A program made the translations under genes and the position numbers. Of a stretch of DNA of 64,000 nt, positions 37,305 to 46,223 are shown one piece after another; position 1 is the first letter of the stretch; each line of letters starts with the position of its first letter. The notes beneath the pieces were generated by a model, which worked only from the letters and a program-made list of their open reading frames with translations, had not been told where the DNA came from and searched no databases. Origin of the DNA: Oceanobacillus iheyensis HTE831 (GTDB taxonomy: Bacteria > Bacillota > Bacilli > Bacillales > Amphibacillaceae). Location of the stretch: contig NC_004193.1 of assembly GCF_000011245.1 (NCBI RefSeq), positions 2,892,501 to 2,956,500 of the forward strand. Direction: 5' to 3'.

Positions 37305-38375
37305 CTAATTACGCTGCTTGTTTTGAGATAAATAGTGTTCTAGATCTACCCCATATTTTTCTCCCGTTTTTCTTAGTTCATTAATAATTTCTTGACTTAA
37401 TGGAATACCATTTTCTTTATATTCTTTCTTACGCTGTGATTCCATATCCCCCGGCATATACACTTGATCAAAACCTTCACTTGGTTCACTTGAGATAGTC
37501 TCTTCAATTTTCTCTAGAACATTTTGATAAAAAAGCTCCGGCTCACCGAAGTTTTCAATGTTAATCGCACCGAATAAATGTCCTAATTGTTGCGGGTATG
37601 GATCATCATATTGTCTCGGGATTCGCTTCCCAAATAGTGAACCAGTTAGAACACCACTTAGAATGTCGATGATAATTGCTAAGCCAGATCCCTTAGGCCC
37701 CATTGGAAGTACAAATCCTTCCCATGCTTCATCCGCATCCGTTGTTTGTTTTCCATCCTTCGTGATCGCCCAACCTTCTGGGATGGATTCCTTATTCTTC
37801 TTGGCAACCATAATCTTCCCTCTGGCAACATTACTTGTTGACATATCCAAGATAATTGGTTTCTTCCCTTCACCAGCTGGAATCGAAATGGAAATAGGAT
37901 TTGGACCTAATGAAGGTTCTTTAGCTCCAAAGGGCACCATAATCGGAGATGCATTTGTCATTGAAATTCCTATAAATCCTTTTTCTGCAGCCATCCTCGT
38001 ATAAAAGGAAGCGGTTCCAAAATGATTCGAATTCGACACACCTACGAACGAAGTGCCATATTGTCCTGCCTTCTGAATCGCCATCTCCATGGCTTTCACC
38101 CCAGCAACCTGACCCCAACCGTTATTCGCATCAAGTAAAGCGGTTGCAAAAGAATCCTGAACTACACTAATATCAGTCTTCCTCTCGATAATTCCATCTT
38201 CCATTCTTTTTAAATATCCCGCTACACGCTGTACACCATGTGAAGTAACCCCACGCAAATCTGCATCGACCAATGTTTCTGCAATTACTTCCGCTTCCTC
38301 ATCAGGCAAACTTTGTTTTAAAAGATCTCGACAAAACCGTTGTAAGTCCTTTTCCGATACGGCTATATTACTCAT
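37305..38375 (-). CDS. Ldh_2-family malate/ureidoglycolate/sugar-acid dehydrogenase
   Basis: A 356-residue NAD(P)-dependent oxidoreductase of the Ldh_2 fold (no Rossmann domain). Typical pieces are DADLRGVTSHGVQRV near 48-62 with the catalytic His, SNHFGTASFYTRMAAEKG near 118 with a second His, and PLGPNPISISIPA-type sequence near 165 (here PSLGPNPISIS). The C-terminus carries GPKGSGLAIIIDILSGVL. It is the first gene of the operon under the 38396-38444 promoter. The family includes malate, lactate, diketogulonate and ureidoglycolate dehydrogenases; the substrate here is unknown. Confidence 0.82.
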   Translation of the reverse strand: MSNIAVSEKDLQRFCRDLLKQSLPDEEAEVIAETLVDADLRGVTSHGVQRVAGYLKRMEDGIIERKTDISVVQDSFATALLDANNGWGQVAGVKAMEMAIQKAGQYGTSFVGVSNSNHFGTASFYTRMAAEKGFIGISMTNASPIMVPFGAKEPSLGPNPISISIPAGEGKKPIILDMSTSNVARGKIMVAKKNKESIPEGWAITKDGKQTTDADEAWEGFVLPMGPKGSGLAIIIDILSGVLTGSLFGKRIPRQYDDPYPQQLGHLFGAINIENFGEPELFYQNVLEKIEETISSEPSEGFDQVYMPGDMESQRKKEYKENGIPLSQEIINELRKTGEKYGVDLEHYLSQNKQRN

Positions 38376-38395
38376 TTATTCCCTCCTAGCATTGA

Positions 38396-38444
38396 GTTGA
38401 TATCTGATATATCAACTATAATTTAGTAAGAGGATCATTGTCAA
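38396..38444 (-). promoter_or_regulatory. Promoter with an operator over the start site (Ldh_2 operon)
   Basis: On the minus strand TTGACA (38439-38444), an 18-base spacer and TATAGT (38415-38420). A dyad GTTGATAT-CTGAT-ATATCAAC (38396-38416) overlaps the -10 and the start point. It contains CTGATATATCA, also present at the 39169-40143 gene's promoter. This is a repression layout, probably for the GntR protein at 38484-39149. Confidence 0.7.
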
Positions 38445-38483
38445 GTTTATTCTGAATTTTTAATAAAACGTATTCAAGGTAAA

Positions 38484-39149
38484 TTAATAAAGCGCCACTT
38501 TTGCTGAACGAATAATATGCTCTCGCATGACCTTTTCCGCCCCATCTGCATCTTGTTCAACAATCATTTTATAAATAAGGTAATGCTCCTTAAATGCTTT
38601 CTCATGCTCTTCAATATTCGATAATGCTTTCTTACGAATATATTGGTCATATGAATGAACAGACTCTACTTGTTTAAATATAAAACCATTTCTCGCACAT
38701 TTACGAATAAATTGATGAAACTCACTATTAAATTCGTTTAATTTCTCCCGGTTATTCTCACTCGTGGAATTCTTCATCTGATTAATTATAGCTTCTAATT
38801 GCACCAAATCCTCATCTGTCCGCTTTATAGCAGCGAACCTTGCTGCGACACCTTCTAATGCAGCTCTTACACGGGCAATCTCTTCGACTGAACTCATGAT
38901 ATCATCCGAGACAAAAGTTCCTTTTCTTGATAGTGTACGAACTAATCCCTCATTACTAAGCAATCGAAATGCCTCTTTAATTGGTGTTGTGCTCACTTCA
39001 AAGGCTTTTGCCAACTCTCTTTCTCGCAAATGAAAACCAGGCTCATATTCCCCATTAATAATCGCTTCTTTTAAATAATCATAAATAAGATCACGCACAG
39101 AACGCGATTGCATACTGATTTTTTTTTGAATGTCTTTATCCATATTCAT
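38484..39149 (-). CDS. GntR-family regulator with FCD domain
   Basis: A 221-residue regulator. The winged helix covers 12-80 (DLIYDYLKEAIINGEYEPG, then VSTTPIKEAFRLLSNEGL), and the FCD domain follows with EFHQFIRKCARNGF near 143 and the C-terminal HYLIYKMIVEQDADGAEKV and MREHI. It lies 19 bases behind the hydroxyacid dehydrogenase gene and is therefore likely made with it. Both flanking promoters contain TGATATATCA, the most likely binding site. Effector unknown. Confidence 0.87.
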   Translation of the reverse strand: MNMDKDIQKKISMQSRSVRDLIYDYLKEAIINGEYEPGFHLRERELAKAFEVSTTPIKEAFRLLSNEGLVRTLSRKGTFVSDDIMSSVEEIARVRAALEGVAARFAAIKRTDEDLVQLEAIINQMKNSTSENNREKLNEFNSEFHQFIRKCARNGFIFKQVESVHSYDQYIRKKALSNIEEHEKAFKEHYLIYKMIVEQDADGAEKVMREHIIRSAKVALY

Positions 39150-39168
39150 CTTTCTCCTTTTTCGATTA

Positions 39169-40143
39169 TTAGTCTGTTAAAACGTCTGGATTGATCAGGC
39201 TTGGTGGCACTTCCCCCGTGAATCCTTTCATAAGATTATCTACAGCAAGTTTAGCCATCTTATACCTTGTTTCCCTCGTTGCAGAACCTATATGCGGTAA
39301 CGTAACAACATTCTTCAATTGAAGGAGCAGGCTTTCCTTTGAAATCGGCTCTTGTTCATAGACATCTAAACCTGCTCCCCAAATTTTTTTCGATTGTAAA
39401 GCATGAATAAGTGCCAACTCATCGACAAGTTCTCCGCGAGATCCATTTAGAAATATGGCTGTTTCTTTCATCAAATCAAATTCCTTCTCCCCGATTAATT
39501 TTACTGTTTCAGGAACTAAAGGTGCCATAACGAGTACAAAATCGGAAACTGTTAAAAGTTCTTCTAAGGAAGCATAAGTAGCGTTGATATTTTTTTCTGC
39601 ATATGAATGAGTGGAACGATTATGATAAACAATCTTCATCTTAAATCCGTAATGTGCCCTTTCTGCAACTGCTAAACCAATTCTCCCCATACCAATAATA
39701 CCCAGTGTTTTATGATGAACATCAACTCCAAATAAATGCTCACCAATATTTTCATCCCATCTGCCTAACTTCACATATTGATCCAACTCACAAATCCTCC
39801 TAGATGTTGCTAACAACAACCCAAATACCGTATCAGCTACTGTATCTGTTAAAACATCTGGTGTATTCGTTGCCATAATACCCCTTTTTGTTAGCTCTTC
39901 TATCTCTAAATTATCATATCCAACCGATATATTGGTGACAATTTTTAGATGAGGTGCTTGATCCAAGAGATGCCCATCAACTCGTAACTTTGAACCAATA
40001 ATCCCCTCTACCCGCTGTAAATCACTAAAGAAGGAATCATCCATTTCTGATTTTAGTTGATGCTGATGAACGATAAAGCGATTTTTCAATTGTTCTAGTA
40101 AATCTGTTGAGATAGATTTATATAAAATAATTTCTCGTTTCAT
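39169..40143 (-). CDS. Glyoxylate/hydroxypyruvate reductase-like 2-hydroxyacid dehydrogenase
   Basis: A 324-residue D-2-hydroxyacid dehydrogenase. The start is the ATG at 40143, preceded by AGGAGG (40151-40156); the open frame continues upstream into promoter DNA. Motifs: VTNISVGYDNLE near 70, GMGRIGLAVAER near 151, Arg in LNGSRGELVDE near 233, Glu in EQEPI near 262 and His in TLPHIGSATRETR near 281. The ISVGYDN and PHIGSAT forms are typical of the GhrB/glycerate dehydrogenase branch. It heads a two-gene transcript with the GntR regulator. Confidence 0.83.
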   Translation of the reverse strand: MKREIILYKSISTDLLEQLKNRFIVHQHQLKSEMDDSFFSDLQRVEGIIGSKLRVDGHLLDQAPHLKIVTNISVGYDNLEIEELTKRGIMATNTPDVLTDTVADTVFGLLLATSRRICELDQYVKLGRWDENIGEHLFGVDVHHKTLGIIGMGRIGLAVAERAHYGFKMKIVYHNRSTHSYAEKNINATYASLEELLTVSDFVLVMAPLVPETVKLIGEKEFDLMKETAIFLNGSRGELVDELALIHALQSKKIWGAGLDVYEQEPISKESLLLQLKNVVTLPHIGSATRETRYKMAKLAVDNLMKGFTGEVPPSLINPDVLTD

Positions 40144-40178
40144 AGCAAGTCCTCCTATAAAATCTTTCTTTTTGGTAT

Positions 40179-40207
40179 ATGATATATCAGATTTGGTGGA
40201 ACTACAA
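40179..40207 (-). promoter_or_regulatory. Promoter and operator of the dehydrogenase-gntR pair
   Basis: On the minus strand TTGTAG (40202-40207), a 17-base spacer and TATCAT (40179-40184). The palindrome TGATATATCA (40180-40189) overlaps the -10, and CTGATATATCA is shared with the promoter at 38396-38444. Confidence 0.6.
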
Positions 40208-40267
40208 TATGAATATCCTAACCTTGTAATGGAGAACACAACGACTAAGGTTTACCATAAGTAACAT

Positions 40268-40320
40268 AAAAAAAACCGAACTACATTCAAATACCTAATC
40301 TAGGATTCGAATTAGTTCGG
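40268..40320 (-). terminator. Terminator of aprX
   Basis: CCGAACTA (40276-40283) pairs with TAGTTCGG (40313-40320), with a nested complementary inner part. On the minus strand it runs into TTTTTTTT. Confidence 0.85.
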
Positions 40321-40379
40321 ATTGCTTGCATTTATATTTTCCTTCATCTGTACTTAGCATTTAGGTCGCATTTCCTTCT

Positions 40380-41687
40380 TTAACTTTCTTGTATTGCTTC
40401 AGCAGAACCTTGACGTGTATAATTCTTTGCCATATCTACGGCACTTTCTGCTTCAATATATCCCCATATATCATCAAGTGTTGGATGGGATGTCGCTTTT
40501 AAGATGCTCTTTATATCATTCGGACTGAGATTCGGATTAGCTTCCAGCATAAGGGCGATAATTCCTGCACAAATTGGTGTCGCCATTGATGTGCCCGACA
40601 ATTGGATATAGTTTTCATCAATGATCATCTCCGGGATTTGGGATTCCAATGCTGATCCCGGGGCTGACAAGGAAATAATATTTGTACCTGGGGCATAAAC
40701 ATCCGGTTTTACCAGCGTATCAATCGTCGGTCCTCTACTAGAATACTCTGCTATTGCATCATCCGTACGCTCTAACGTATTTTGATCATTCGTCGATCCA
40801 ACCGTAATAATAAATGGATCAATGGCTGGAGTACTGATCGTTGATGCGGCAGGCCCATCGTTTCCAGCTGCAGCACACACTACAATCCCTTGATGCCACG
40901 CAGATTGAGCAGCTAGTGATAATGGATCATCCCTAAAAGATTCATAGGCTGGCGCTCCAAGAGAAAGCGAAATAATCCGTATATTATGCTCCTCTTTATG
41001 ATCGACACACCATTCTATACCTTCAATGATAGTGGATAGTCTCCCACTCCCTTGTTCATCCAAAACCTTTATTCCGATAATAGAGGCCTCTGGTGCCGGT
41101 CCAATATACTTCCCATTGGAGAGACTGCCATTTCCAGCCGCATCACCAGCACAATGTGTCCCATGTCCATTATCATCATAAGGCTCGCTTTCTCCGTTTA
41201 TAAAATCTTGAAAAGCTACAATTCTATTTGTAGGATCCGTCAAATCAGCATGCGCATGGACTCCTGTATCGATTACGGCAATCGTAACGTCTTTTCCAGT
41301 TAATCCAAGCTGTTCCTGAACTTTGAAAGCTCCTGTTTGCTCGCTAGCAATATCTAAGAATGCAGTCACAATTCGATCGTAAAAAATCCGGTCAACTGCT
41401 TCATGGTCTTTAATCTGTTGTATTCTATCAGGTGTCAGATAACCTTTCATCGCATTTATACTGCGCAATTCTCTATGGAGTTTGTTATGAGAGTCAATAT
41501 TACATGCCTTTAAGAGGTCGTCTTTTTTGCCTCGTTCACAGCCTTTTTTCATATAAACGATAAGAGGGATTTCATTGTTGATAGTTTCATTCTGGTCTAC
41601 TTTTCGAGAATTCCGTAATTGTTCCACCAAGCCAGGGTCAAGTTTACGTTGTGCATCTTCAAACCATACTTTTTTCCTGTTGCTCAT
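40380..41687 (-). CDS. aprX: Subtilisin-family (S8) intracellular serine protease AprX
   Basis: A 435-residue protease with no signal peptide, matching AprX of Bacilli in length. The catalytic triad is plain: Asp in VIDTGVHAHADL near residue 138, His in NGHGTHCAGDAAG near 173 and Ser in SGTSMATPICAG near 366, with the oxyanion Asn in AAAGNDGPAAS near 277. An N-terminal stretch of about 110 residues precedes the peptidase domain. It is a single gene with its own terminator. Its biological target is unknown. Confidence 0.92.
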   Translation of the reverse strand: MSNRKKVWFEDAQRKLDPGLVEQLRNSRKVDQNETINNEIPLIVYMKKGCERGKKDDLLKACNIDSHNKLHRELRSINAMKGYLTPDRIQQIKDHEAVDRIFYDRIVTAFLDIASEQTGAFKVQEQLGLTGKDVTIAVIDTGVHAHADLTDPTNRIVAFQDFINGESEPYDDNGHGTHCAGDAAGNGSLSNGKYIGPAPEASIIGIKVLDEQGSGRLSTIIEGIEWCVDHKEEHNIRIISLSLGAPAYESFRDDPLSLAAQSAWHQGIVVCAAAGNDGPAASTISTPAIDPFIITVGSTNDQNTLERTDDAIAEYSSRGPTIDTLVKPDVYAPGTNIISLSAPGSALESQIPEMIIDENYIQLSGTSMATPICAGIIALMLEANPNLSPNDIKSILKATSHPTLDDIWGYIEAESAVDMAKNYTRQGSAEAIQES

Positions 41688-41785
41688 TTCTACTCCTCCT
41701 CGATTAGTTTTATTTTGTTCACTAATAGATTATCAAGGACAAGTAGTAGAAACAATCAGACAAGATGACTATTTTTTGAAAATTT

Positions 41786-41815
41786 AAATAAAAAATAGTT
41801 AGGATGAAACTATTT
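41786..41815 (-). terminator. Terminator of desR
   Basis: AAATAGT and ACTATTT (41793-41815) form the stem; the minus strand continues TTTTTTATTTAAA. The desR stop codon lies in the stem. Confidence 0.75.
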
Positions 41816-42409
41816 AAACCAACCCTTTTCTTTAATTCTCGAAATCGCCTCTATACGGTTGCTGACGTTCAATTTATCCATGATTGTGGATACATAATTA
41901 CGAACCGTACCATTTGTTAAATAAAGTTGACCTGCAATCTCCTTCGTTGTCTTTCCGTCGGCAATGAGCTTGAGCACTTGTTCCTCACGGGTTGTCAGTG
42001 GATTGCCTTCCTCATAGGCCATATCAATTAATTCTGGTGCATACACCTTGCGACCAGCCATAATAGCGCGAATGGAATTGGCTAAATCTTCACTAGGACT
42101 GTCCTTTAATAAATATCCGTTGACATTCGCTTTACGTGCTCGTTCAAAATATCCCGTACGGGCGAAAGTAGTTAAGACAATTACCTTACAGTCATCGTCT
42201 CGTAATTCCTCGGCCGCATCTAACCCAGTCTTCACAGGCATCTCTATGTCCATGATACAGACATCCGGTTTCTTTTGTTCCACTAAATTCAATACCTCTT
42301 CCCCATTCTTCGCTTGCCCAACCACTTCCATGTCCTCTTCCATACTAAGAAGCGTGCCCAAAGCTCCAAGCAACAATTGTTGATCTTCAGCAATTACAAT
42401 TCGAATCAA
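41810..42409 (-). CDS. desR: DesR-type response regulator
   Basis: A 199-residue NarL-family regulator. The receiver has EDQQLLL, the phospho-acceptor Asp in DVCIMDIEMPVKTG near 54 and the Lys in GYLLKDSPSE near 102. The LuxR-type helix-turn-helix begins LTTREEQVLKLIADGKTTKEI near 134. It overlaps the kinase gene by four bases. The pair sits behind a fatty-acid desaturase gene, as in des-desK-desR of Bacillus subtilis, where phosphorylated DesR switches on the desaturase in the cold. Confidence 0.9.
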   Translation of the reverse strand: MIRIVIAEDQQLLLGALGTLLSMEEDMEVVGQAKNGEEVLNLVEQKKPDVCIMDIEMPVKTGLDAAEELRDDDCKVIVLTTFARTGYFERARKANVNGYLLKDSPSEDLANSIRAIMAGRKVYAPELIDMAYEEGNPLTTREEQVLKLIADGKTTKEIAGQLYLTNGTVRNYVSTIMDKLNVSNRIEAISRIKEKGWFK

Positions 42410-43548
42410 TTCGACCCCTCCTGTTCCGTTTGTTGAATTACTCGTGGCACTTGGATGCTAAGTATGGTTTTGCTCTTATTCGTCTCATCAAACGATAGGT
42501 TTCCATTAACGAATCCCAATCGCTCCTTCATCCCAAGAATTCCATTTCCTTTAAATGTATGTACTTTATCTTGAATACCTATACCATTATCAATAATGCG
42601 AATCATCCATTTATCCGGTGTTTGCTTGACGACTATTTTACACTCTGTTGCCTCACTATGCTTCACTACATTGGTTACGGCTTCTTTTAGACACATACTT
42701 AATACATTTTCAATGAGTAACGGAACTTCTGAATGCTTAATATTATCTTCTATTTCACAGGTTATTTGTGCTACTTCTAGCAATTGGCGAACACGGATAA
42801 GTTCATCTTTCAATTTGGTGCCTTTCATCCCAGCAACGAGTTCACGAACCTCTTTCAATGCTGTCCTTGCAGTCTGATGAATATCTGCCAATTCTTTCTT
42901 CGCCGACTCCGGTTTTGCATCTACCAATTTCCCTGCAAGTTCACTTTTTAATCCCATTAGTGAAAGCTTTTGTCCCAAGGTATCATGTAAATCTCGAGCA
43001 ATACGTTCGCGTTCCTCAAGTACAATTAATTGAGCGATTTTTTGATTCGCATCCTCTAGTTGATTTTCTAACTTCTCTCGCTTATTTCGATTATACATAG
43101 TAAATGGCAGTAATATAACACCAATAACACAAATCACAATAAACGGCCATTGATTATAAAACATCTCTTCTTGAATGAAAAAACCAAAGCTTACCGCTGT
43201 TAAGGTCGTAACAAGATGAATGATATATAGTGAAATAAAACCAGCCTTATTCTGGATGTTCCCGATAAAGAAAGCTAAAAATAATGCAAAATAGACATAG
43301 CCAAAATATAGAGTTACCCCCACACTGATGAAGATTTCAATGCCTACAGATACATAAACTGTCCAACCTTTTTTAATAAACGCCAATCGGTAAGTTGCAA
43401 AGAATATGACAATCATAATAACCCCTACCACAATATCGATCAGCGAAGAGGAGCGTAAGATAAAATAGAATGGAAGTAAACAAAATGCAATCCATGCAAA
43501 CAGACTTAGACCTGTATTTTTCGGAAAAAGATGATACCAATGCTGCAT
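42406..43548 (-). CDS. desK: DesK-type membrane thermosensor histidine kinase
   Basis: A kinase of about 380 residues. Five hydrophobic helices lie in residues 5-150, followed by a coiled linker and the phosphorylation box EERERIARDLHDTLGQKLS with His near 188. The ATPase domain shows AVTNVVKHSEAT and IIDNGIGI. The ATG at 43548 is preferred, since GGAGG lies in the DNA before it; the frame extends seven codons further. Orthologues sense membrane order on cooling. It overlaps desR by four bases. Confidence 0.9.
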   Translation of the reverse strand: MQHWYHLFPKNTGLSLFAWIAFCLLPFYFILRSSSLIDIVVGVIMIVIFFATYRLAFIKKGWTVYVSVGIEIFISVGVTLYFGYVYFALFLAFFIGNIQNKAGFISLYIIHLVTTLTAVSFGFFIQEEMFYNQWPFIVICVIGVILLPFTMYNRNKREKLENQLEDANQKIAQLIVLEERERIARDLHDTLGQKLSLMGLKSELAGKLVDAKPESAKKELADIHQTARTALKEVRELVAGMKGTKLKDELIRVRQLLEVAQITCEIEDNIKHSEVPLLIENVLSMCLKEAVTNVVKHSEATECKIVVKQTPDKWMIRIIDNGIGIQDKVHTFKGNGILGMKERLGFVNGNLSFDETNKSKTILSIQVPRVIQQTEQEGSN

Positions 43549-43590
43549 TCCAATCTCTCCTCCATTCATTGCTTGTTTTGCTTAGTATAA

Positions 43591-43625
43591 CAAAAACCCT
43601 TCATAAGTGTTTATAAAGGGTTTTG
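43591..43625 (-). terminator. Terminator between des and desK
   Basis: CAAAAACCCTT pairs with AAGGGTTTTG across about 14 bases; T-rich sequence (TTTTTG) follows on the minus strand. The TATACT that overlaps its downstream flank (43585-43590) may be the -10 of desKR. It would limit how much des transcript enters desKR. Confidence 0.65.
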
Positions 43626-43716
43626 ATTCTAACCTATTAAATTTTTAGGCATTATTAATCTGAATCAATTTCATGTAGGTATAAAATTCAAGTGTTGTGT
43701 TGTTTGATTTCCATTG

Positions 43717-43838
43717 CAGACGGACGCTTTCCGCAGGCACGGCCTCAGCTAACTTGAAAAGAAGAGCACTTTTCAAGTGGATCTTCAGCTCGTGCTTTCC
43801 TGCAGGAGTCGCCGTCTTCCATTACAATCAAAGCCAAG
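43717..43838 (+). repeat. 122-bp hairpin element, copy A
   Basis: The element reads CAGACGGACGCTTTCCGC at one end and ends ..AATCAAAGCCAAG. A perfect ten-pair inner stem, ACTTGAAAAG (43752-43761) with CTTTTCAAGT (43769-43778), is surrounded by imperfectly paired outer arms (GACGG..CTTTCC..GCAGG against CCTGCAGG..GTCGCCGTC). An inverted copy (B) is at 47205-47326 and differs at only two of 122 positions. It lies between desK and des. Confidence 0.85.
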
Positions 43839-43909
43839 AATTTCTTGTAATCTGAACATTAATAACTACATTATTTTAAAAAATTGATTCATCTATAATA
43901 ATGATTCTG

Positions 43910-44959
43910 CTATTTTTGCAAACTTGTTCTGCTTGGCTTTGATTGATGCATTAATTTTTTCTTATTCTCCATCTGCTTAAATTGCTTAAAAGAAACAAAT
44001 GACTTGCTATTCTCATCATACAAACGAAAACGGAGTGATTGCAAGCTTGTTAATAACGTGATTGTTGTTGCTTTGTGCAATGGCGGTGTCGACTCATGCG
44101 CTTTCTCCAAGTGGTAGTTTGGCACCCTTGGACTTAGATGGTGCACATGATGATAACCAATACTCCCTGTTATCCACTCAATTGCCTTTGGTAGCTTATA
44201 ATAGGAACTCCCATCAACCGCTGCTTTTACATAATCCCACTCATCTTCATTTTCAAAATAGGAATCTTCAAACTGATGCTGCACATAGAATAACCAGATT
44301 CCCGCTGCTCCTGCAATAAACAGAATCGGTAATTGTACGATCAAGAACGCCTGCCAGCCAATAGCCCAAATCAACAAACCATAAATAGCTACGATGGAGA
44401 AATTAATGAGATATGTATTCCAGCGCTCTTTACGTTTTGCACCTTTTCGATTAAATCGGTTGGAAATCAAGAATAAATAAGCCGGACCTAATCCAAACAT
44501 AATAATTGGATTACGGTAAAGCCTGTAAGAAAGTCTCCCCCAAAAGGAAGCTTCTGTATACTCGTCCACTGTCATAACCCACACGTCACCAGTTCCACGT
44601 TTATCTAAATTACTACTTGTCGCATGGTGAATTGCATGATCCCGTTTCCATTTTTCAAAAGCAAAATGCGTGATAATCCCTGTTATCGTACCAACAATTC
44701 TGTTTGCTTTTGCATTTTTAAAGAATGACATATGTGTACAATCATGGAAAATGATAAAGATACGGACAACAAATCCCGCTGCAATAACTGATACGCCTAA
44801 TGATAACCAAATGGATATAGAAAGACTCTGATATGCTAAAAACCATAATAGAAAGAACGGCAAAATAGAATTGATTAATTGAATGATGCTCGTCCGTTTA
44901 TCTGACTTTGCAAAGGCGGAAACACTTTTTCTTAATTGCGCTTGTTTTTGTTTACTCAT
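43910..44959 (-). CDS. des: Membrane fatty-acid desaturase (Des family)
   Basis: A 349-residue acyl-lipid desaturase that puts a double bond in phospholipid acyl chains on cooling. All three His boxes are present: HDCTHMSF near 73, HAIHHATS near 110 and HHVHHLSP near 272. Hydrophobic helices lie at about 25-70, 165-185 and 200-225. A GGGGAGG precedes the ATG. GTCAT-type repeats at 45022-45058 lie upstream of a promoter with a weak -35, which fits activation by DesR. Confidence 0.92.
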   Translation of the reverse strand: MSKQKQAQLRKSVSAFAKSDKRTSIIQLINSILPFFLLWFLAYQSLSISIWLSLGVSVIAAGFVVRIFIIFHDCTHMSFFKNAKANRIVGTITGIITHFAFEKWKRDHAIHHATSSNLDKRGTGDVWVMTVDEYTEASFWGRLSYRLYRNPIIMFGLGPAYLFLISNRFNRKGAKRKERWNTYLINFSIVAIYGLLIWAIGWQAFLIVQLPILFIAGAAGIWLFYVQHQFEDSYFENEDEWDYVKAAVDGSSYYKLPKAIEWITGSIGYHHVHHLSPRVPNYHLEKAHESTPPLHKATTITLLTSLQSLRFRLYDENSKSFVSFKQFKQMENKKKLMHQSKPSRTSLQK

Positions 44960-45021
44960 CCTTTTCCTCCCCTAACAAATTGTTATTATTGTTATTTTAG
45001 ACTTCATTTAAACCTTTCATA

Positions 45022-45058
45022 AGTCATAAACGTCATAAAATGATATGACATTTGTCAT
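45022..45058 (-). promoter_or_regulatory. Probable DesR operator region upstream of des
   Basis: GTCAT occurs at 45023 and 45032, ATGAC at 45045 and GTCAT at 45054. ATGACA-TT-TGTCAT (45045-45058) is a perfect dyad, and GTCAT-8-ATGAC (45032-45049) another. They sit about 40 bases upstream of a TAAAAT-like -10 with no good -35, as expected for an activated promoter. Confidence 0.55.
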
Positions 45059-45240
45059 ATAGTCGTGTTTCTTTGATAGAAGCTTTGAAACTTCATTCTA
45101 TGGAATACTATCTGATAATTTATAAAAAGTTTGATACAATAATTTTGAATAATAACAAACAGCTAGTATGTGATTGAACACACTGTATTTTTAAAATCAA
45201 ATACTTGTTATGAAATAGAATGTTTTGTGAGGAGTCAGTA

Positions 45241-46086
45241 ATGAAAATTTTAGTAACAGGTTTCACTGGAAAAGTTGGTCTACAAGTTGCTAACTATTTA
45301 AATGCTAAAGATATTCCGATAGTATGTGCGGTTCGGAATGTTGAAAAGGCCAAAGCCAAATTTGGTGATGAATATGAATACGTCAACTTGGATTTTTCAG
45401 ATTCAAGCACGTTTGATAATGCGCTCGAAAATGTAGATCGTATTTTTTTAATGTACCCACCAGGTGAAAACCTCCTATTTGATACCTTTCTAGAAAAAGC
45501 CAAAGATAAAGGAATTAAACACATTACCTATTTATCGCTAAAAGACGTGCAATTCATGCCATTTATCCACCATTATAAAATGGAAAAGCTAATAAAAAGC
45601 AGCAAGATACCTTATACATTTGTTCGCGCTGGTTATTTCATGCAAAATTTAAATGACTTTCTTCGCAAGGAAATCCAAGAAAGACAGCGTATCTTTGTTC
45701 CAGCAGGCAAAGGAAAAACAAGCTTTGTTGACACAAGAGATCTTGCTGAAGTCTCTGCATTATCTTTGATTGATGAAGTGAAGCATAGAAACCAAATTTA
45801 TGTCATCACAGGAAATAAAGCCCTTGATTTTTTTGAGGTTGCAAATATAATGACTGAAATTATTGGAGTGAAAATTGAATACACAAACCCTTCAGTTAAA
45901 GAGTTTAATAACTATATGAGTGAAATAGGCGTAGAAGAAGGATTTGTGAATGTTGTCGTTGGTGTCCATATGCCAACAAAACTTGGACTTGCAAAAGGAA
46001 TCAAGCATGATTATGAGAAAGTAACAGGCAAAAAGCCTACAAATATTGGACAATACATTATGGATTTCAAAGAGAATTGGATTTAG
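45241..46086 (+). CDS. NmrA-like NAD(P)-binding oxidoreductase
   Basis: A 281-residue atypical SDR. The Rossmann start MKILVTGFTGKVGLQVANYL (GxTGxxG) is at residues 1-20. The catalytic Tyr/Ser pattern of classical SDRs is absent, and the sequence follows the NmrA/NAD(P)H:quinone oxidoreductase-2 plan (DFSDSSTFDNALENVDRIFL, then VRAGYFMQNL near 135). The start is the ATG at 45241, after GAGGAG; a frame seven codons longer lacks a site. Likely a redox sensor or quinone reductase; substrate unknown. It is divergent from des. Confidence 0.78.
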   Translation: MKILVTGFTGKVGLQVANYLNAKDIPIVCAVRNVEKAKAKFGDEYEYVNLDFSDSSTFDNALENVDRIFLMYPPGENLLFDTFLEKAKDKGIKHITYLSLKDVQFMPFIHHYKMEKLIKSSKIPYTFVRAGYFMQNLNDFLRKEIQERQRIFVPAGKGKTSFVDTRDLAEVSALSLIDEVKHRNQIYVITGNKALDFFEVANIMTEIIGVKIEYTNPSVKEFNNYMSEIGVEEGFVNVVVGVHMPTKLGLAKGIKHDYEKVTGKKPTNIGQYIMDFKENWI

Positions 46087-46137
46087 GAAGGTTTACAGGA
46101 AATTCAATAATCGGGCGTCTTATATGGAAAAATCAAG

Positions 46138-46168
46138 GGTGCAACACTAGGTTGCACCTTGTTGCACC
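46138..46168 (+). repeat. Hairpin with a repeated arm after the NmrA-like gene
   Basis: GGTGCAAC (46138-46145) pairs with GTTGCACC (46151-46158), and GTTGCACC is repeated at 46161-46168. It lies between the NmrA-like gene and the XRE gene. No T-run follows, so it may be an operator or a weak terminator. Confidence 0.45.
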
Positions 46169-46223
46169 TATAACTATCTTTACTATTTCTCTTCAGCTCA
46201 GTAATAATGAAACAGGAAAGGCG

